Of a stretch of 64,000 nucleotides of DNA, positions 8,049 to 15,989 are shown one piece after another; within the stretch, counting starts at the first letter, position 1, and each line of letters starts with the position of its first letter. The position numbers were made by a program, and so were the translations under genes. The notes below the pieces were generated by a model. The model saw only the letters and a list, made by a program, of their open reading frames with translations, was not told where the DNA came from and made no database searches. This DNA is from an uncultured Clostridia bacterium (GTDB lineage: Bacteria > Bacillota > Clostridia > Oscillospirales > Acutalibacteraceae): assembly GCA_947623205.1 (NCBI GenBank), contig CANQGM010000004.1, positions 1 through 64,000 on the forward strand. Reading direction: 5' to 3'.

Positions 8049-9551
8049 ATGTTAAATGATTTTTATAAACAATTTAAAAGCGGCACCGATATAAGAGGCG
8101 TTGCAAGCGAAGGAATTGAAGGACAGCACGTAAATCTTACGGATGACGTCATTGCAAATATGGCTGACGGTTTTGTTTTGTGGCTCTCAGAAAAGGTCAG
8201 CAAATCACCGAATAAGCTTACAATTTCTGTGGGGCGCGACAGCCGTATTTCGGGCCCCCATATAATGGAAATTGTGACAGAGCGGTTTGAACAGTGCGGC
8301 GTCAATGTGTTGTGCTGCGGACTTGCGTCAACTCCGTCAATGTTTATGACTACCGTTGATTTAAAGTGCGACGGAGCATTACAAATTACCGCAAGCCACC
8401 ATCCTTTTAACAGAAACGGTCTCAAATTCTTTACGCGCGAAGGCGGACTTGAGGGATTTGACATTGAAAAAATTTTGATATATGCGCAAAATGATGAACA
8501 TCCCCCAAAAGCAGACGGCGGAAAAATCACAAACGTAGATTATATGACCGACTATGCAAAAGGACTTTGTGACAAAATAAAAAAAGAAGTTAATGCGGAT
8601 GATTACGAGCATCCGCTTAAGGGATTTAAAATTGTTGTTGATGCGGGCAACGGCGCAGGCGGATTTTACGCGGATAAGGTTCTTGAGGTTCTTGGCGCTG
8701 ACACAAGAGGAAGCCGTTATCTTGAACCCGACGGAATGTTTCCGAACCATGTTCCGAATCCCGAAGATCCGGAGGCAATGGCGTCAATATGCGAGGCGGT
8801 CAAAGAAGCAGGCGCTGATCTCGGCGTAATTTTTGACACAGATGTTGACCGCGGCGGAGCGGTCGACTCAAAGGGAAATGAAATCAACCGAAACCGTCTT
8901 GTTGCGGCGGCGGCGGCAATAGCGCTTGAGGGAAATGACGGCGGAACAATAGTTACCGACTCAATAACATCAAGCGGACTTAAAGAATTTATTGAAAACA
9001 CTCTTGGCGGAAAGCACTACCGTTACCGCAGAGGATATAAAAATGTAATTGACAAAGCAATTGAGCTTAATGAAAGGGGCATTAACTGTCCGCTTGCAAT
9101 TGAAACATCGGGTCACGCCGCAATGAGGGAAAATTATTTTCTTGACGACGGGGCGTACCTTTGCACCAAAATCATAATTAAGGCTGCTCGACTGCGCAAA
9201 GAGGGCAAGGGTCTTGACGAGCTTACAGCAATGCTCAAAGAACCTGCTGAAAGCAAAGAAATAAGGTTTAAAATAACGGAAAAAGATTTTAGAGCCTGCG
9301 GAGAAAGAATTATTAACAATTTGACAGAGTACGCTGAAAATAGGGATGGCTGGTGTGTTGCAGATGATAACCGAGAGGGCGTCAGAGTTTTATTTGACAA
9401 AAATAACGGAAACGGATGGTTTTTGCTGAGGCTGTCGGTTCATGACCCTATTATGCCATTGAATATTGAAAGTGACAGCAAAGGCGGCGTTGATATAATC
9501 TATAATCAGTTGTTTGAGTTTTTAAAGACAGCGAGGGGTTTGGAAATTTAA
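8049..9551 (+). CDS. Phosphomannomutase/phosphoglucomutase family enzyme
   Basis: 500 residues, four-domain alpha-D-phosphohexomutase architecture. Catalytic Ser loop: TASHHPFNRNG (~residues 118-128; the usual SHNP reads SHHP). Metal loop: DTDVDRGG (~275), in place of the common DGDGDR but with the three Asp kept. Sugar-binding loop: ETSGH (~365). Phosphate-binding C-terminal domain: DNREGVRVLF. It should interconvert hexose 1- and 6-phosphates, feeding glycan precursors. The ATG at 8049 follows AAAAGGAC. Single gene with its own promoter and terminator. The substrate (glucose versus mannose) cannot be settled by eye, and the loop changes place it in a divergent subfamily. Confidence 0.88.
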   Translation: MLNDFYKQFKSGTDIRGVASEGIEGQHVNLTDDVIANMADGFVLWLSEKVSKSPNKLTISVGRDSRISGPHIMEIVTERFEQCGVNVLCCGLASTPSMFMTTVDLKCDGALQITASHHPFNRNGLKFFTREGGLEGFDIEKILIYAQNDEHPPKADGGKITNVDYMTDYAKGLCDKIKKEVNADDYEHPLKGFKIVVDAGNGAGGFYADKVLEVLGADTRGSRYLEPDGMFPNHVPNPEDPEAMASICEAVKEAGADLGVIFDTDVDRGGAVDSKGNEINRNRLVAAAAAIALEGNDGGTIVTDSITSSGLKEFIENTLGGKHYRYRRGYKNVIDKAIELNERGINCPLAIETSGHAAMRENYFLDDGAYLCTKIIIKAARLRKEGKGLDELTAMLKEPAESKEIRFKITEKDFRACGERIINNLTEYAENRDGWCVADDNREGVRVLFDKNNGNGWFLLRLSVHDPIMPLNIESDSKGGVDIIYNQLFEFLKTARGLEI

Positions 9552-9645
9552 AGAAAGCATGAACCTGTGCGTTAGGACTTAAAGCGGCGGCTAAAGAGTT
9601 TTGAATAAAGTAATCAGAAATTCGCAAAAACATTATAAACATAGC

Positions 9646-9676
9646 AAAAGAGTACGGAACTACCGTACTCTTTTTT
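9646..9676 (+). terminator. Terminator after the phosphohexomutase gene
   Basis: AAAAGAGTACGG (9646-9657), loop AACTA, CCGTACTCTTTTTT (9663-9676). The A-rich 5' arm lets it act for the converging minus-strand gene as well. Confidence 0.85.
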
Positions 9677-9703
9677 CATAATTAAATATTTATCAAAAAT
9701 AAT

Positions 9704-10339
9704 TTACAGTTTTGAATAACCAAAGCTGTTTACAAGGGCTTCAATTTTTTTGCCCTCTTTGCAAAGCGGACATTCATGAGAATCATAGCTTTCGTAACCG
9801 CCGAGGTCGTTGGGGTCAAAAATTGATGTAACGGGGTAATCGTCACATTCTTCAACAGTAGCAAAAATAGACGAAACACCCACTACCCTGCCTCCGTAAT
9901 AATTAACAGCGTCAATAGCCGCCTTTGCGGTTGCACCGGTCGTAACGGACGCGGCAAGCACAAGAACGTGTTTGTTTGAAATCATGGGAGTAAGATTATC
10001 ACGGAAAATAAGCTGACCGGCGGATGTAAATTCGGGAGAAATAACATAAATAGTCTGATGAGCATTCATATTGACAAAATCCTCTTTTGTGAGTTCATCG
10101 GCAATGCATGAGCCGATAACCTCTGTGCCGTCAACGCAGAGGATCGTATCTACAATTGTATTTATATGGTAGGCGGCAACAAGCTCTTTTGCTACAGCCT
10201 TGGCTTCTGAGAGCCTTGTTTTTTGAGTTGTTACGTCAATAAAATAATTTGTATGGCTGTGGGTCGTTGCAAAATGTCCCTTTGATACGCGAAGAAAAAG
10301 ATTTTTATTTTTAGTCCGAATTTTATACATATCAGTCAT
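9704..10339 (-). CDS. Orotate-phosphoribosyltransferase-like PRTase
   Basis: 211 residues of the type I phosphoribosyltransferase fold. The PRPP loop is recognisable as VLVLAASVTTGATAKAAIDA (~residues 134-153), although the usual two acidic residues before TTG are replaced (AASVTTG). IVDTILCVDGTEVIG is the core strand-helix. The C-terminus carries a CPLC pair and an upstream ECDD, possibly a metal site. Related clostridial proteins are often labelled PyrE, but no pyrimidine gene is nearby and the weakened acidic motif makes orotate specificity doubtful. AAGGAGG lies upstream of the ATG. It sits 3' of the two glycosyltransferase genes and may share their transcript. Confidence 0.72.
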   Translation of the reverse strand: MTDMYKIRTKNKNLFLRVSKGHFATTHSHTNYFIDVTTQKTRLSEAKAVAKELVAAYHINTIVDTILCVDGTEVIGSCIADELTKEDFVNMNAHQTIYVISPEFTSAGQLIFRDNLTPMISNKHVLVLAASVTTGATAKAAIDAVNYYGGRVVGVSSIFATVEECDDYPVTSIFDPNDLGGYESYDSHECPLCKEGKKIEALVNSFGYSKL

Positions 10340-10417
10340 AGTTTGTTTGCAACCTCCTTAAAATGTCAAGTGAAACATTATATATTAAAATAATTTTACT
10401 ATATTAAGGTAAAAAAA

Positions 10418-11617
10418 TCAACATTTTTGTATGCTGTTTTGCTTTTGACAGTTAAACAGTACCTCTTTAAAAAAGATATAAGACACATAAAGGTAAACAA
10501 TCAAATAAATTATTGCGGTAAATTTAATGTCAAGCATATCATAGCCGAATAAGTAGTAGCAATATCCGCGCAGACTTATCATAGTGCAAATTACGGGAAG
10601 CCAAAATCTTTTGCTGATAACCAGTGCATAAATCAATGTGATAATATCAAGTAAATATGCGTATCTTTCGTGCATTGAGGGAAGAAACATAACGCAGGTA
10701 AAAACCGACCATGTTGCCGCAAGCAGAAAGTTTTTGTTACTGTTAATATCAGCATTTTTATAAATGATTACTGCAAGCGCAGTACCCAAAAGAGTCATTG
10801 TAAGAATAATAGAAAAAGCTTTTAGCATATAATAGTTTGACATATCCGAACTATCACAAATCAAGGCATATAGGTTAGGACAGTTTATTTGCATTTTCTT
10901 TCCGTCATCGGTTTGAGTGAGATATATATTTACAATATCCCACACCGGCCTGCCCAAAATAACTGCGGGGAGACACATAATAAAGTCGACCGCCGGTATT
11001 ATAAAAAAGTGAAGTATTGAAATTTTGCGGGTCGAAATATAGTAATATATTAAAACAGGCAGAATAAAAACGGTCTGCAGTTTAAATGCAAAAGCAATTC
11101 CTATAAAAACAAATGATAAAATATTTTTATCTTTTTTTAAGAAATAAAGTGCAAATAAGATCAAAGCAACGTAAATTGAATCGCATTGCGCCCAGAAAGC
11201 TGAATTTAATATTACCGTAATACTACAAAATGTAATTCCAAAAGTAATTACAGCTTTCAATTTTGAATTGCTGCTGCTTGATGAATGTACAAGCAGCGCC
11301 GCTCCTGTTGCAAGCAAAAAATCAAAAATAACAGAAAGCAATTTATATGAACCGAGAGGTCCGAACGGAAAAAGGGTCATAATATATATTATAATTTGAT
11401 AAGGAATATTATAATTGCCAACCTGAGTAGCAAGGGCGTTTATTCCTCCCTGTTCAATCTGGTTCCACCACGGAAGCAAAAAGTACTTATAATCGAGGCT
11501 TTCAAAATCAATTTGGAAAGCCCGCAGTAAAATGCCGCAAACCGTTATTGACACCCAAAATATTAAAATAATATTTTTTTTAACAAAATCAAAAAATTTA
11601 GATTCAAGTTTTGTCAT
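10418..11617 (-). CDS. Polytopic membrane glycosyltransferase, copy 1
   Basis: 399 residues, about ten hydrophobic segments. The first loop after TM1 carries DYKYFLLPWWNQI, and the extracytoplasmic HERYAYLLD near the C-terminus is typical of polyprenyl-phosphate-sugar-dependent mannosyl/arabinosyltransferases of the GT-C class (GT87-like). It should transfer a lipid-linked sugar outside the membrane. It is a tandem paralogue of the next gene (11697-12908): long internal stretches are nearly identical in DNA while others have drifted. A GAGGGGTG-type site precedes the ATG. The acceptor is unknown. Confidence 0.75.
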   Translation of the reverse strand: MTKLESKFFDFVKKNIILIFWVSITVCGILLRAFQIDFESLDYKYFLLPWWNQIEQGGINALATQVGNYNIPYQIIIYIMTLFPFGPLGSYKLLSVIFDFLLATGAALLVHSSSSSNSKLKAVITFGITFCSITVILNSAFWAQCDSIYVALILFALYFLKKDKNILSFVFIGIAFAFKLQTVFILPVLIYYYISTRKISILHFFIIPAVDFIMCLPAVILGRPVWDIVNIYLTQTDDGKKMQINCPNLYALICDSSDMSNYYMLKAFSIILTMTLLGTALAVIIYKNADINSNKNFLLAATWSVFTCVMFLPSMHERYAYLLDIITLIYALVISKRFWLPVICTMISLRGYCYYLFGYDMLDIKFTAIIYLIVYLYVSYIFFKEVLFNCQKQNSIQKC

Positions 11618-11696
11618 TAATGCTCACCCCTAAAAATTATATATTAATCTTAAAATATTAAATGAAAAAATTACATATTAAAATAATTCTACTATA

Positions 11697-12908
11697 TTAA
11701 GGTGAAAAATCAAGATTTTTATTTATTATTTTATTTTGACAGTCAAACAGTACCTCTTTAAAAAAGATGTAAGACACATAAAGGTAAACAATCAAATAAA
11801 TTATTGCGGTAAATTTAATGTCAGGAATATTAAAGCCGAATAAATAGCGGCAATATCCGCGCAGACTTATAAGCGTACAGATTATCGGAAGCCAATATCT
11901 TTTGAGGATAATCACTGCATAAATCAATGCTATAATATCAAGTAAATATGCGTATCTCTCGTGCATTGAGGGAAGAAACATAACGCAGGTAAAAACCGAC
12001 CATATTGCCGCAAGCAAAAAGTTTTGTGTATTGCTCATATCAACCTTTTTATAAATGATAAATGCAAGCGCAGTACATAACAAAATTATTGTTAGAAGAA
12101 CTGAAATATATTTAAACGCAGAATAATACGGTATTTTCGGATTGCTCCAAATTATTGCATATAGATTCGGGCAGTTCATCTGAACTGCTTTATAGTAATT
12201 GGTCTGAGTGAGATATATACTTACAATATCCCACACCGGCCTGCCCAAAATAACTGCGGGGAGACACATAATAAAGTCGACCGCCGGTATTATAAAAAAG
12301 TGAAGTATTGAAATTTTGCGGGTCGAAATATAGTAATATATTAAAACAGGAAAAATAAAAACGGTTTGCAGTTTAAAAGCAAAAGCAATTCCTATAAAAA
12401 CAAATGATAAAATATTTTTATCTTTTTTTAAAAAATATAAAGCAAATAAGATAAACGAGATATAAATTGAATCGCATTGCGCCCAGAAAGAAGAATTTAA
12501 TATTACCGTAATACTACAAAATGTTATTCCAAAAGTAATTGCAGCTTTCAATTTTGGATTGCAGCCGCTTGACGAATACACAAGCAGCGCAGCTCCCGCC
12601 GCGAGCAAAAAATCAAAAATAACAGAGAGTATTTTATATGATAAAAGCGGTCCGAACGGAAACAGGGTCATAATATAAATCATGATTTGATACGGAATAT
12701 TATAATTACCGATCTGAGCGGCAAGTGAGTTTATTCCTCCCTGTTGTATTTTGTTCCACCACGGGAGCAAAAAGTACTCATAATCGTGACTTTTAAAATT
12801 AAAACCAAGAAAGCGCAGGAAAATTCCGAAAGCGGAAACTAATATAATAAAAAACAAAAGCCTGTTTTTGGAAATAAAATCGTAAAAAAGAGATTTAAAC
12901 TTAGTCAT
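11697..12908 (-). CDS. Polytopic membrane glycosyltransferase, copy 2
   Basis: 403 residues, same organisation as copy 1: N-terminal TM, DYEYFLLPWWNKIQQGG loop, about ten TM segments, HERYAYLLD near the end. Differences cluster at the N-terminus, at ~residues 225-270 (after the VWDIVSIYLTQT loop) and at the C-terminus (NKIINKNLDFSP). It is transcribed first, and copy 1 follows after 79 bases. Having two copies suggests related but different acceptor or donor choice. GT-C assignment is by overall pattern; the substrate is unknown. Confidence 0.75.
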   Translation of the reverse strand: MTKFKSLFYDFISKNRLLFFIILVSAFGIFLRFLGFNFKSHDYEYFLLPWWNKIQQGGINSLAAQIGNYNIPYQIMIYIMTLFPFGPLLSYKILSVIFDFLLAAGAALLVYSSSGCNPKLKAAITFGITFCSITVILNSSFWAQCDSIYISFILFALYFLKKDKNILSFVFIGIAFAFKLQTVFIFPVLIYYYISTRKISILHFFIIPAVDFIMCLPAVILGRPVWDIVSIYLTQTNYYKAVQMNCPNLYAIIWSNPKIPYYSAFKYISVLLTIILLCTALAFIIYKKVDMSNTQNFLLAAIWSVFTCVMFLPSMHERYAYLLDIIALIYAVIILKRYWLPIICTLISLRGYCRYLFGFNIPDIKFTAIIYLIVYLYVSYIFFKEVLFDCQNKIINKNLDFSP

Positions 12909-12940
12909 TAATAAAATACCTTTAAAAAATTTAATATGTC

Positions 12941-13942
12941 TTAAAGAACAAAACCTATTTTTTTCATTACCTTGCCCATGGTGCGACCGCTGATTTTAAG
13001 TGCGGTTTCATCTGCCCTGCGGTAACATTCTTCGAGATATGACTTATCTTTAATTAATCTTTCGTAACGCTCTCTAATAGGACGCAGTGCCTCCACAACG
13101 GCTTCGCCGACGGCGGTTTTAAAGTCGCCGTAACCCTTGCCCGAAAAGTCATGTTCAATTTGCTCATAACCAAGTCCTGTAACTGCACTGTAAATTGCCA
13201 TAAGATTATTAACTCCGTCTTTGCCCTCGGCATAACGCACGCAGGCGTCGCTGTCGGTAACGGCGCGTTTAAATTTTCTCATAATTGTCTCGGGCGTATC
13301 AAGAAGATGAACACATCCGTTTACGTTTTCGTCCGATTTGCTCATTTTTTTTGTTGGGTCCTGAAGGCTCATTACCCGCGCGCCGTTCTTAGGAATAAAT
13401 CCTTCGGGAATTTTAAATACGTTACCGTAAATTCCGTTAAATCTTTCTGCAATATCACGGGTGATTTCAATGTGCTGCTTTTGGTCTGCGCCGACAGGCA
13501 CCTTGTCTGCACGGTAAAGCAGAATGTCTGCTGCCATAAGCACCGGATATGTAAAAAGTCCGGCATTTATATTATCGGAATGCTTTGCGGATTTATCCTT
13601 AAACTGAGTCATTCTTGACAGCTCGCCAAACTGTGTGTAACAGCTTAAAGCCCATGCAAGCTCGGCGTGTGTGTGAACGTGGCTTTGAATAAAGAACACG
13701 CTTTTTTCAACGTCAATTCCACAAGCTAAAATTGAAGCATAGGCGTCAAGAATATTTTTGCGCAATACCGCAGGTTCCTGACGAACCGTTATTGTGTGCA
13801 GATCGGCAAGCGCATAAATGCAGTCGTATTCTTCCTGCATAGCGACCCAGTTGCGTACGGCGCCCAAATAATTGCCGAGCGTAATTGTTCCGCTTGGCTG
13901 TATTGCGCTGAACACAACTTCTTTTTTATTTTCATTCTCCAT
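12941..13942 (-). CDS. trpS: Tryptophanyl-tRNA synthetase
   Basis: 333 residues, class Ic synthetase. It charges tRNA-Trp with tryptophan in the cytoplasm. The HIGH-like signature appears as PSGTITLGNYLGAV (~residues 17-30) and the second ATP motif as KKMSKSDENVNG (~residues 195-206). FGELSRMTQFKDKS and AADILLYRADKVPVGADQKQ are strongly conserved TrpRS segments. The length is normal for bacterial enzymes. AGGAGGGTA lies before the ATG. It is 31 bases downstream of the aminotransferase gene on the same strand, probably co-transcribed. Confidence 0.97.
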   Translation of the reverse strand: MENENKKEVVFSAIQPSGTITLGNYLGAVRNWVAMQEEYDCIYALADLHTITVRQEPAVLRKNILDAYASILACGIDVEKSVFFIQSHVHTHAELAWALSCYTQFGELSRMTQFKDKSAKHSDNINAGLFTYPVLMAADILLYRADKVPVGADQKQHIEITRDIAERFNGIYGNVFKIPEGFIPKNGARVMSLQDPTKKMSKSDENVNGCVHLLDTPETIMRKFKRAVTDSDACVRYAEGKDGVNNLMAIYSAVTGLGYEQIEHDFSGKGYGDFKTAVGEAVVEALRPIRERYERLIKDKSYLEECYRRADETALKISGRTMGKVMKKIGFVL

Positions 13943-13973
13943 TTATGTACCCTCCTAAGGCTGTTATCATCAA

Positions 13974-15161
13974 TTAAATACGATCGTTTGCAAGATCACC
14001 CAAAATTTTTATGCCCTTTTCAAGCTGTTCGTCGGTCGGAGTTGAAAAGTTGATTCTGAAGCTTTGGCATTTTTCGCTTTCGTCTGTAAGAAAAGCGTTG
14101 CCGGGCACTACGCATACCTTGTTTTTTACGGCCTCTTTGCAAAAGGTCGGCATATCAATGTTTTCGGGGAGGTCGCACCAAATGAAAAGCCCTCCGTCTA
14201 TTTTATGATATGTAATTGCCGGAGCGCAGTATTTGTCAAGAAGATCCATACAAAACCTTGCTTTTTTAGTGTAGAGCTCTCTTAGCCTTGCAAGATGTGC
14301 GTTAAAGTCGTACTTTGTTATAAATTCATCGCATACATACTGCGACCAAATGTTTGTGTGAACATCGTTGCCCTGTTTGCAAACAACAAGTTTCTGAAAA
14401 ATAGGTTTAGGGGAGATACAGTAAGCAACGCGCAAACCCGGCGAGATTACCTTTGAGAACGAACCTGCATAAATTACGATTCCGTCCTCATCAAACGATT
14501 TTATGGCAGGCACATTTTCACCACTGTAACGCAAATCGCCGTAAGGGTTATCCTCAATAATAAGTACCTCATATTTTTTTGCAAGCTCATACATTTTTTT
14601 TCGTTTTTCAAGGCTCATTGTAACGCCTGAAGGGTTTTGAAAGTTGGGAATAGTGTAAATAAACTTTGCGGCAGGGTTTGATTTTAGCGCTTTTTCAAGC
14701 CCCTCAATGCTCATTCCGTCAGGCTCAACCTTAACGCCGACAAGTTTTGCGTTGTAGCTGCGAAAAGTGTTGAGTGAACCTATAAATGACGGAGCCTCAC
14801 AAATTACAATGTCACCTTCGTTAACAATTGCTTTCGAGCAGAGATCCATAATTTGCTGTGCGCCCGTTGTAATTAAAATATCGTCAAATTCTCTGCCTAT
14901 ATTGTGTTCTTTTTTCATATAATCAGTAATATGATTTCTTAACGGGGTATATCCTTCGCTTACGCTGTACTGCAAAACAGAAACAGGACTGCGACTTAAA
15001 ATATCTGCCGAAATTTGAGCAATTTCTTTTGAAGGAAAGGCTTCGGGCGAGGGATTTCCTGCTGAAAGTGAAACGACCTCAGAATCGGACGCATATTTAA
15101 AAATTTCTCTTATTGCACTCGGTTTCAAATTTGAAACACGGTCAGAAAACTTATATTTCAC
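13974..15161 (-). CDS. PLP-dependent aminotransferase, class I/II (AAT fold I)
   Basis: 395 residues, full-length fold-type I enzyme. The PLP Lys is in GSFSKVISPGLRV (~residue 235), the NPSG loop is NFQNPSGVT (~173), and the cofactor-stacking and substrate regions LSAGNPSPEAFPSKEI and LQYSVSEGYTPLRNHI are the signature of the 2-aminoadipate/MocR-like aminotransferase group (LysN, PLP-dependent aromatic or alpha-keto acid transaminases). It exchanges amino groups between an amino acid and a keto acid; the substrate cannot be fixed by eye. No wHTH domain is present, so it is an enzyme and not a MocR regulator. It precedes trpS on the same strand. Confidence 0.88.
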   Translation of the reverse strand: MKYKFSDRVSNLKPSAIREIFKYASDSEVVSLSAGNPSPEAFPSKEIAQISADILSRSPVSVLQYSVSEGYTPLRNHITDYMKKEHNIGREFDDILITTGAQQIMDLCSKAIVNEGDIVICEAPSFIGSLNTFRSYNAKLVGVKVEPDGMSIEGLEKALKSNPAAKFIYTIPNFQNPSGVTMSLEKRKKMYELAKKYEVLIIEDNPYGDLRYSGENVPAIKSFDEDGIVIYAGSFSKVISPGLRVAYCISPKPIFQKLVVCKQGNDVHTNIWSQYVCDEFITKYDFNAHLARLRELYTKKARFCMDLLDKYCAPAITYHKIDGGLFIWCDLPENIDMPTFCKEAVKNKVCVVPGNAFLTDESEKCQSFRINFSTPTDEQLEKGIKILGDLANDRI

Positions 15162-15349
15162 AAATAAACTCTCCTTAAGCAGATTCTAACATTTTAACTA
15201 ATTTTATCATGATTTTATACTGTTTTCAAGACTTAGAGAAAATATGATACTATGTGGAGAAAAATAGCATATATGTCGATAAAAATTTGCTTTTATAAAA
15301 AACAGTAAAAAATTTTTATAAAATATTTGATTTTTTTTATAAAAAACGC
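15162..15349. other. Intergenic, AT-rich
   Basis: Spacer between the aminotransferase start and the promoter at 15350. I see only AT-rich runs and no gene. Confidence 0.45.
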
Positions 15350-15378
15350 TTGACAAGACATATAAATCAAGTTATCAT
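15350..15378 (+). promoter_or_regulatory. Promoter of structured leader/sRNA
   Basis: TTGACA (15350-15355), 17-base spacer, TATCAT (15373-15378). It has a perfect -35 and a good -10, and the start site should be near 15385. Confidence 0.7.
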
Positions 15379-15384
15379 AAACAT

Positions 15385-15506
15385 ATAATAATATTAGATT
15401 AGAATACCCATATGGGTTTTCTATATGATATTTCTTAATTACTGTAAGAAATATCATTAACAGCTGTGAGGTGACCCCGTTGGGCTTCACAGCTGTTTTC
15501 TTTTTA
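15385..15506 (+). ncRNA. Candidate small RNA or leader, three hairpins
   Basis: About 120 bases with three consecutive foldable units: ACCCATATGGGT (15406-15417, self-complementary); a 13-bp stem ATGATATTTCTTA/TAAGAAATATCAT (15425-15437 with 15445-15457); and AACAGCTGTGA/TCACAGCTGTT (15459-15469 with 15487-15497) with a small inner CCC/GGG pairing, followed by TTTTCTTTTT. The last unit looks like an intrinsic terminator. The unit has its own promoter and ends ~45 bases before an XRE regulator, so it could be an independent sRNA or a terminated leader of that gene. No known riboswitch core is recognised. Confidence 0.5.
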
Positions 15507-15552
15507 TCTCTATATTTAAACAAAACATTTTAATTTATTACGAGGTGTAAAA

Positions 15553-15801
15553 ATGGATTTTAATAAGTATGCAGTTGGAATAGTCATAAAGCGTTTGAGA
15601 CAGCAAAAGAAAATGTCACAAGATTTGTTAAGCGGATTAGCTGGTATTGCAAGAAGTCATTTGTCTATGATTGAAAATGGGAAAAAACAGGCTAATTTTG
15701 AAACTATCTGTCGTATCGCAAATGCTCTTGAAATTCCTCCGCATGTAATTGTAAAGAATATTGAAGATGAGATAAAAAGAAACGAAGAAAATAATAAATA
15801 A
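15553..15801 (+). CDS. Small XRE-family DNA-binding regulator
   Basis: 82 residues, essentially one HTH_XRE (lambda-repressor-like) domain: IKRLRQQKKMSQDLLSGLAG (helices 1-2), then ARSHLSMIENGKKQANFETI (recognition helix and loop), and LEIPPHVIVKNIEDEI at the end. There is no effector or oligomerisation domain. GAGGTG precedes the ATG. It lies directly downstream of the three-hairpin RNA and its promoter, and is followed by a GC-rich hairpin. It probably controls a local or distant target; the target is unknown. Confidence 0.87.
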   Translation: MDFNKYAVGIVIKRLRQQKKMSQDLLSGLAGIARSHLSMIENGKKQANFETICRIANALEIPPHVIVKNIEDEIKRNEENNK

Positions 15802-15814
15802 GTTAATGTATTTT

Positions 15815-15843
15815 GCCTCCCTTTAACGGGGAGGCTTATTTAT
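15815..15843 (+). terminator. Terminator-like hairpin after the XRE gene
   Basis: GCCTCCC (15815-15821) pairs with GGGAGGC (15829-15835). The T run is broken (TTATTTATT), so efficiency is uncertain. Confidence 0.6.
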
Positions 15844-15881
15844 TATGAAATAATAAAATAAGAGGAAATTGTAAAACAATA

Positions 15882-15910
15882 TTGTTTTTGCATATATTTT
15901 GTAGTATAAT
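15882..15910 (+). promoter_or_regulatory. Promoter of the DHHW protein gene
   Basis: TTGTTT (15882-15887), 17-base spacer, TATAAT (15905-15910), about 80 bases before the start codon. Confidence 0.6.
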
Positions 15911-15989
15911 AAAAAAAATTATAATTAATTATTTATTCAAATTTTATAAATGTAATATTTTTTAACATTATGCAGCAGGGAGAATAGAA

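Larger units (their letters stand above)
10380..12915. repeat. Tandem ~1.28 kb duplication
   Basis: The two glycosyltransferase genes and their 3' flanks are direct repeats. Even the spacer motif (AATAATTTTACTATATTAAGG at 10390-10410 region, AATAATTCTACTATATTAAGG near 11681-11701) is duplicated. An internal block (~10928-11056 versus ~12220-12348) is identical or nearly so over more than 120 bases. Confidence 0.8.
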
